DNA from: Branchiostoma floridae | Lineage: Eukaryota > Chordata > Leptocardii > Amphioxiformes > Branchiostomatidae | NCBI RefSeq assembly: GCF_000003815.2 | Contig: NC_049980.1 | Span: 23,940,007 to 24,003,506, forward strand | Direction of reading: 5' to 3' | DNA length: 63,500 nt | Shown: piece by piece, positions 61,606 to 63,500 of the stretch | How positions within the stretch are numbered: the stretch's first letter is position 1 | Layout of the letters: every line of letters starts with the position of its first letter | Translations under genes and position numbers: made by a program | The notes under the pieces: generated by a model | What the model was told of the DNA's origin: nothing | Seen by the model: the letters and a program-made list of their open reading frames with translations, nothing else | The model's database searches: none

Positions 61606-63500
61606 AAAACTGCTTCAACTCAATTAGTTCATTAATTAAATCCGACCCGTAAGATTCGATACTTGTATCGAATGTGTTAGGATATACGCTACCTAAATTC
61701 GTCTTCAAAGTTCACGGGCCACGTTTAGATAAGTAGCAGATTGCTATACAAGCCGTATAGCAGCCGATTTTAGCGCCCCCTATGCGTGCCGATTTCTTAT
61801 CAATTAGATCGCTCTAGTTTATTAATTAAATCCGGCCCGTAAGATTTGATACTTGTATTAAATACGTTAGAGTATAAGCTATCTTAATTGCACTTACAAG
61901 TTCACGGGCAACGTTTAAATAAGCAGTAGATTGCTCTAAGAGCAGTTTAGCAGCCGATTTTATGCCCCCCCCTCCCTGCTTGCGTATTTCCTATCAGTTA
62001 GTTTCCCTCTAGTTCATAATTTAAATGCGGCCCGTAAGATTTGATACTTGTATTGAATACGTTAGGGTATAAGCTATCTAAATTGCACTTACAAGTTCAC
62101 GGGCCACGTTTAGATAAGTAGCAGATTGCTCTACAAGCAGTTTAGCAGCCGATTTTGCGTTCCCTTGGCTCAGTGTAGAAACTGCTTCAACTCAATTAGT
62201 TCATTAATTAAATCCGGCCCGTAAATTTCGATACTTGTATTGAATACGTAAGGGTATAAGCTATCTCAATTACACTTACAAGTTTACGGGCCACGTTTAG
62301 ATAAGCAGCAGATTGCAATACAAGCAGTGTAGCAGCCGATTTTACTCCCCCCCCTCCCTTTGTTTACGTATGTCCTATCAGTTAGTTCCCCTCTTGTACA
62401 TTAATTAAATCTGGCCCGTGAGATCTGACACTTGTATTGGATACGTTAGGGTATAAGCTATCTAAATTGCACTTACAATTTCACGGGCCACGTTTCGATA
62501 AGCAGCAGATTGCTCTACAAGCAGTATAGCAGCCGATTNNNNNNNNNNNNNNNNNNNNNNNNNNNNNNNNNNNNNNNNNNNNNNNNNNNNNNNNNNNNNN
62601 NNNNNNNNNNNNNNNNNNNNNNNNNNNNNNNNNNNNNNTATGTCCTATCAGTTAGTTCCCCTCTAGTTCATTGATTAAATCCGGCCCGTGAGATTTGATA
62701 CTTGTATTGAATACGTTAGGGTATAAGCTATCTATATTGCACTTACAAGTTCACGGGCAACGTTTAGATAAGCAGCAGATTGCAATACAAGCCGTATAGC
62801 AGCCGATTTTAGCGCCCCCTATGCTTGCCGATTTCTTATCAATTAGATCGCTCTAGTTAAATAATTAAATCCGGCCCGTAAGATTTGATACTTGTAGTGA
62901 ATACGTTAGGGTATAAGCTATCTAAATTGCACTTACAAGTTCACGGGCCACGTTTAGATAAGTAGCAGATTGCTCTACAAGCAGTTTAGCAGCCGATTTT
63001 TGCGCTCCCTTGGCTCAGTGTAGAAACTGCTTCAACTCAATTAGTTCATTAATTAAATAGGGCCCGTAAGATTCGATACTTGTATTGAATACGTAAGGGT
63101 ATAAGCTATCTAATTTACACTTACAAGTTCACGGGCCACCTTCAGATAAGCAGCATATTGCAATACAAGCAGTTTAGCAGCCGATTTTACTCCCCCCCCC
63201 CTCCCTTTGGTTACGTATTTCCTATCAGTTAGTTTCCCTCTAGTTCATTAATTAAATCCGGCCCGTGAGATCTGACACTTGTATTGGATACGTTAGGGTA
63301 TAAGCTATCTAAATTGCACTTACAAGTTCACGGGCCACGTTTAGATAAGCAGCAGACTGCAATACAAGCCGTATAGCAGCCGATTTTAGCTCCCCCTATG
63401 TTTGCCGATTTCTTATCAATTAGATCGCTCTAGTTCATTAATTAAATCCGGCCCGTAAGTTTCGATACTTGCATTGAATACGTTAGAGTATAAGCTATCT
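61606..63500 (-). repeat. satellite array, inverted part
   Basis: The same unit as 56,551-61,605 in reverse orientation. AGCAGCCGATTTT recurs at 61,759, 61,949, 62,144, 62,331, 62,528, 62,798, 62,988, 63,176 and 63,375. All three spacer classes are present, with their G runs now read as C runs. The array continues to the window end. Confidence 0.97.
62539..62638. other. assembly gap in satellite
   Basis: 100 N placeholder. Flanking units are 270 bp apart instead of about 190, so at least one unit's length is misestimated. Confidence 0.98.

Noticed and set aside
56551-63500. CRISPR array
   Set aside because: Units of about 190 bp with long conserved cores in eukaryotic DNA. Not short direct repeats with unique spacers.
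56551-63500. Centromere or telomere identity of the satellite
   Set aside because: Only one CCCTAA occurs per unit, and nothing in the sequence locates the array on a chromosome. No claim can be made.

Overview
This window looks like draft animal nuclear DNA. The evidence is long non-coding stretches, microsatellites, a tRNA-derived SINE, terminal-inverted-repeat DNA transposons, a satellite array, GT-AG splice-like signals, no dense ORFs and no operons. Five runs of N mark assembly gaps. The contrast between CpG-poor and CpG-rich domains fits an invertebrate with mosaic gene-body methylation. The SINE body and general texture suggest a lancelet-like deuterostome, but I cannot prove the species. 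No protein domain could be named with confidence, so all coding calls are modest.

Layout. Positions 1-34,000 are visibly poor in CpG and rich in TG/CA, as expected for a transcribed, germline-methylated gene body. Two CpG-rich islands interrupt it: 20,250-22,650, which is promoter-like, and 24,283-25,690, a transposon. The best-supported reading is a long minus-strand gene. Its non-coding first exon ends at 35,260, its introns fill most of 34,000-1, and it runs off the left edge. Short candidate exons lie on the minus strand at 33,698-33,798, 28,523-28,567, 14,156-14,201, 12,961-13,080, 11,340-11,372, 10,936-11,042 and 565-796. Candidate alternative first coding exons end at 26,289, 20,961 and 839. 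Several junctions carry a pyrimidine tract and AG placed directly against a GT donor, the layout of recursive splice sites.

Positions 34,200-35,800 look like a bidirectional CpG-rich promoter. The minus gene leaves to the left. To the right lies a compact plus-strand reading frame for a 53-residue Cys- and Lys-rich protein, with a polyadenylation signal 44 bases after its stop (35,600-35,810). From 36,000 to 56,200 CpG is no longer depleted and the DNA looks mostly intergenic. It holds a duplicated block with E2F-type sites (36,971-37,985), a plausible plus-strand coding exon (37,719-37,850), a triplicated splice-like 20-mer (37,438-37,496) and two foldback inverted repeats (50,803-50,987 and 52,458-52,536).

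Positions 56,269-63,500 are a satellite block. About 25 units of roughly 190 bp lie in one orientation to 61,605, followed by about nine units in the opposite orientation to the window end. Each unit has a conserved core of about 135 bp and a spacer of about 55 bp drawn from at least three classes. The orientation switch is sharp and has a diagnostic variant unit on one side. This array is the most unusual structure in the window.
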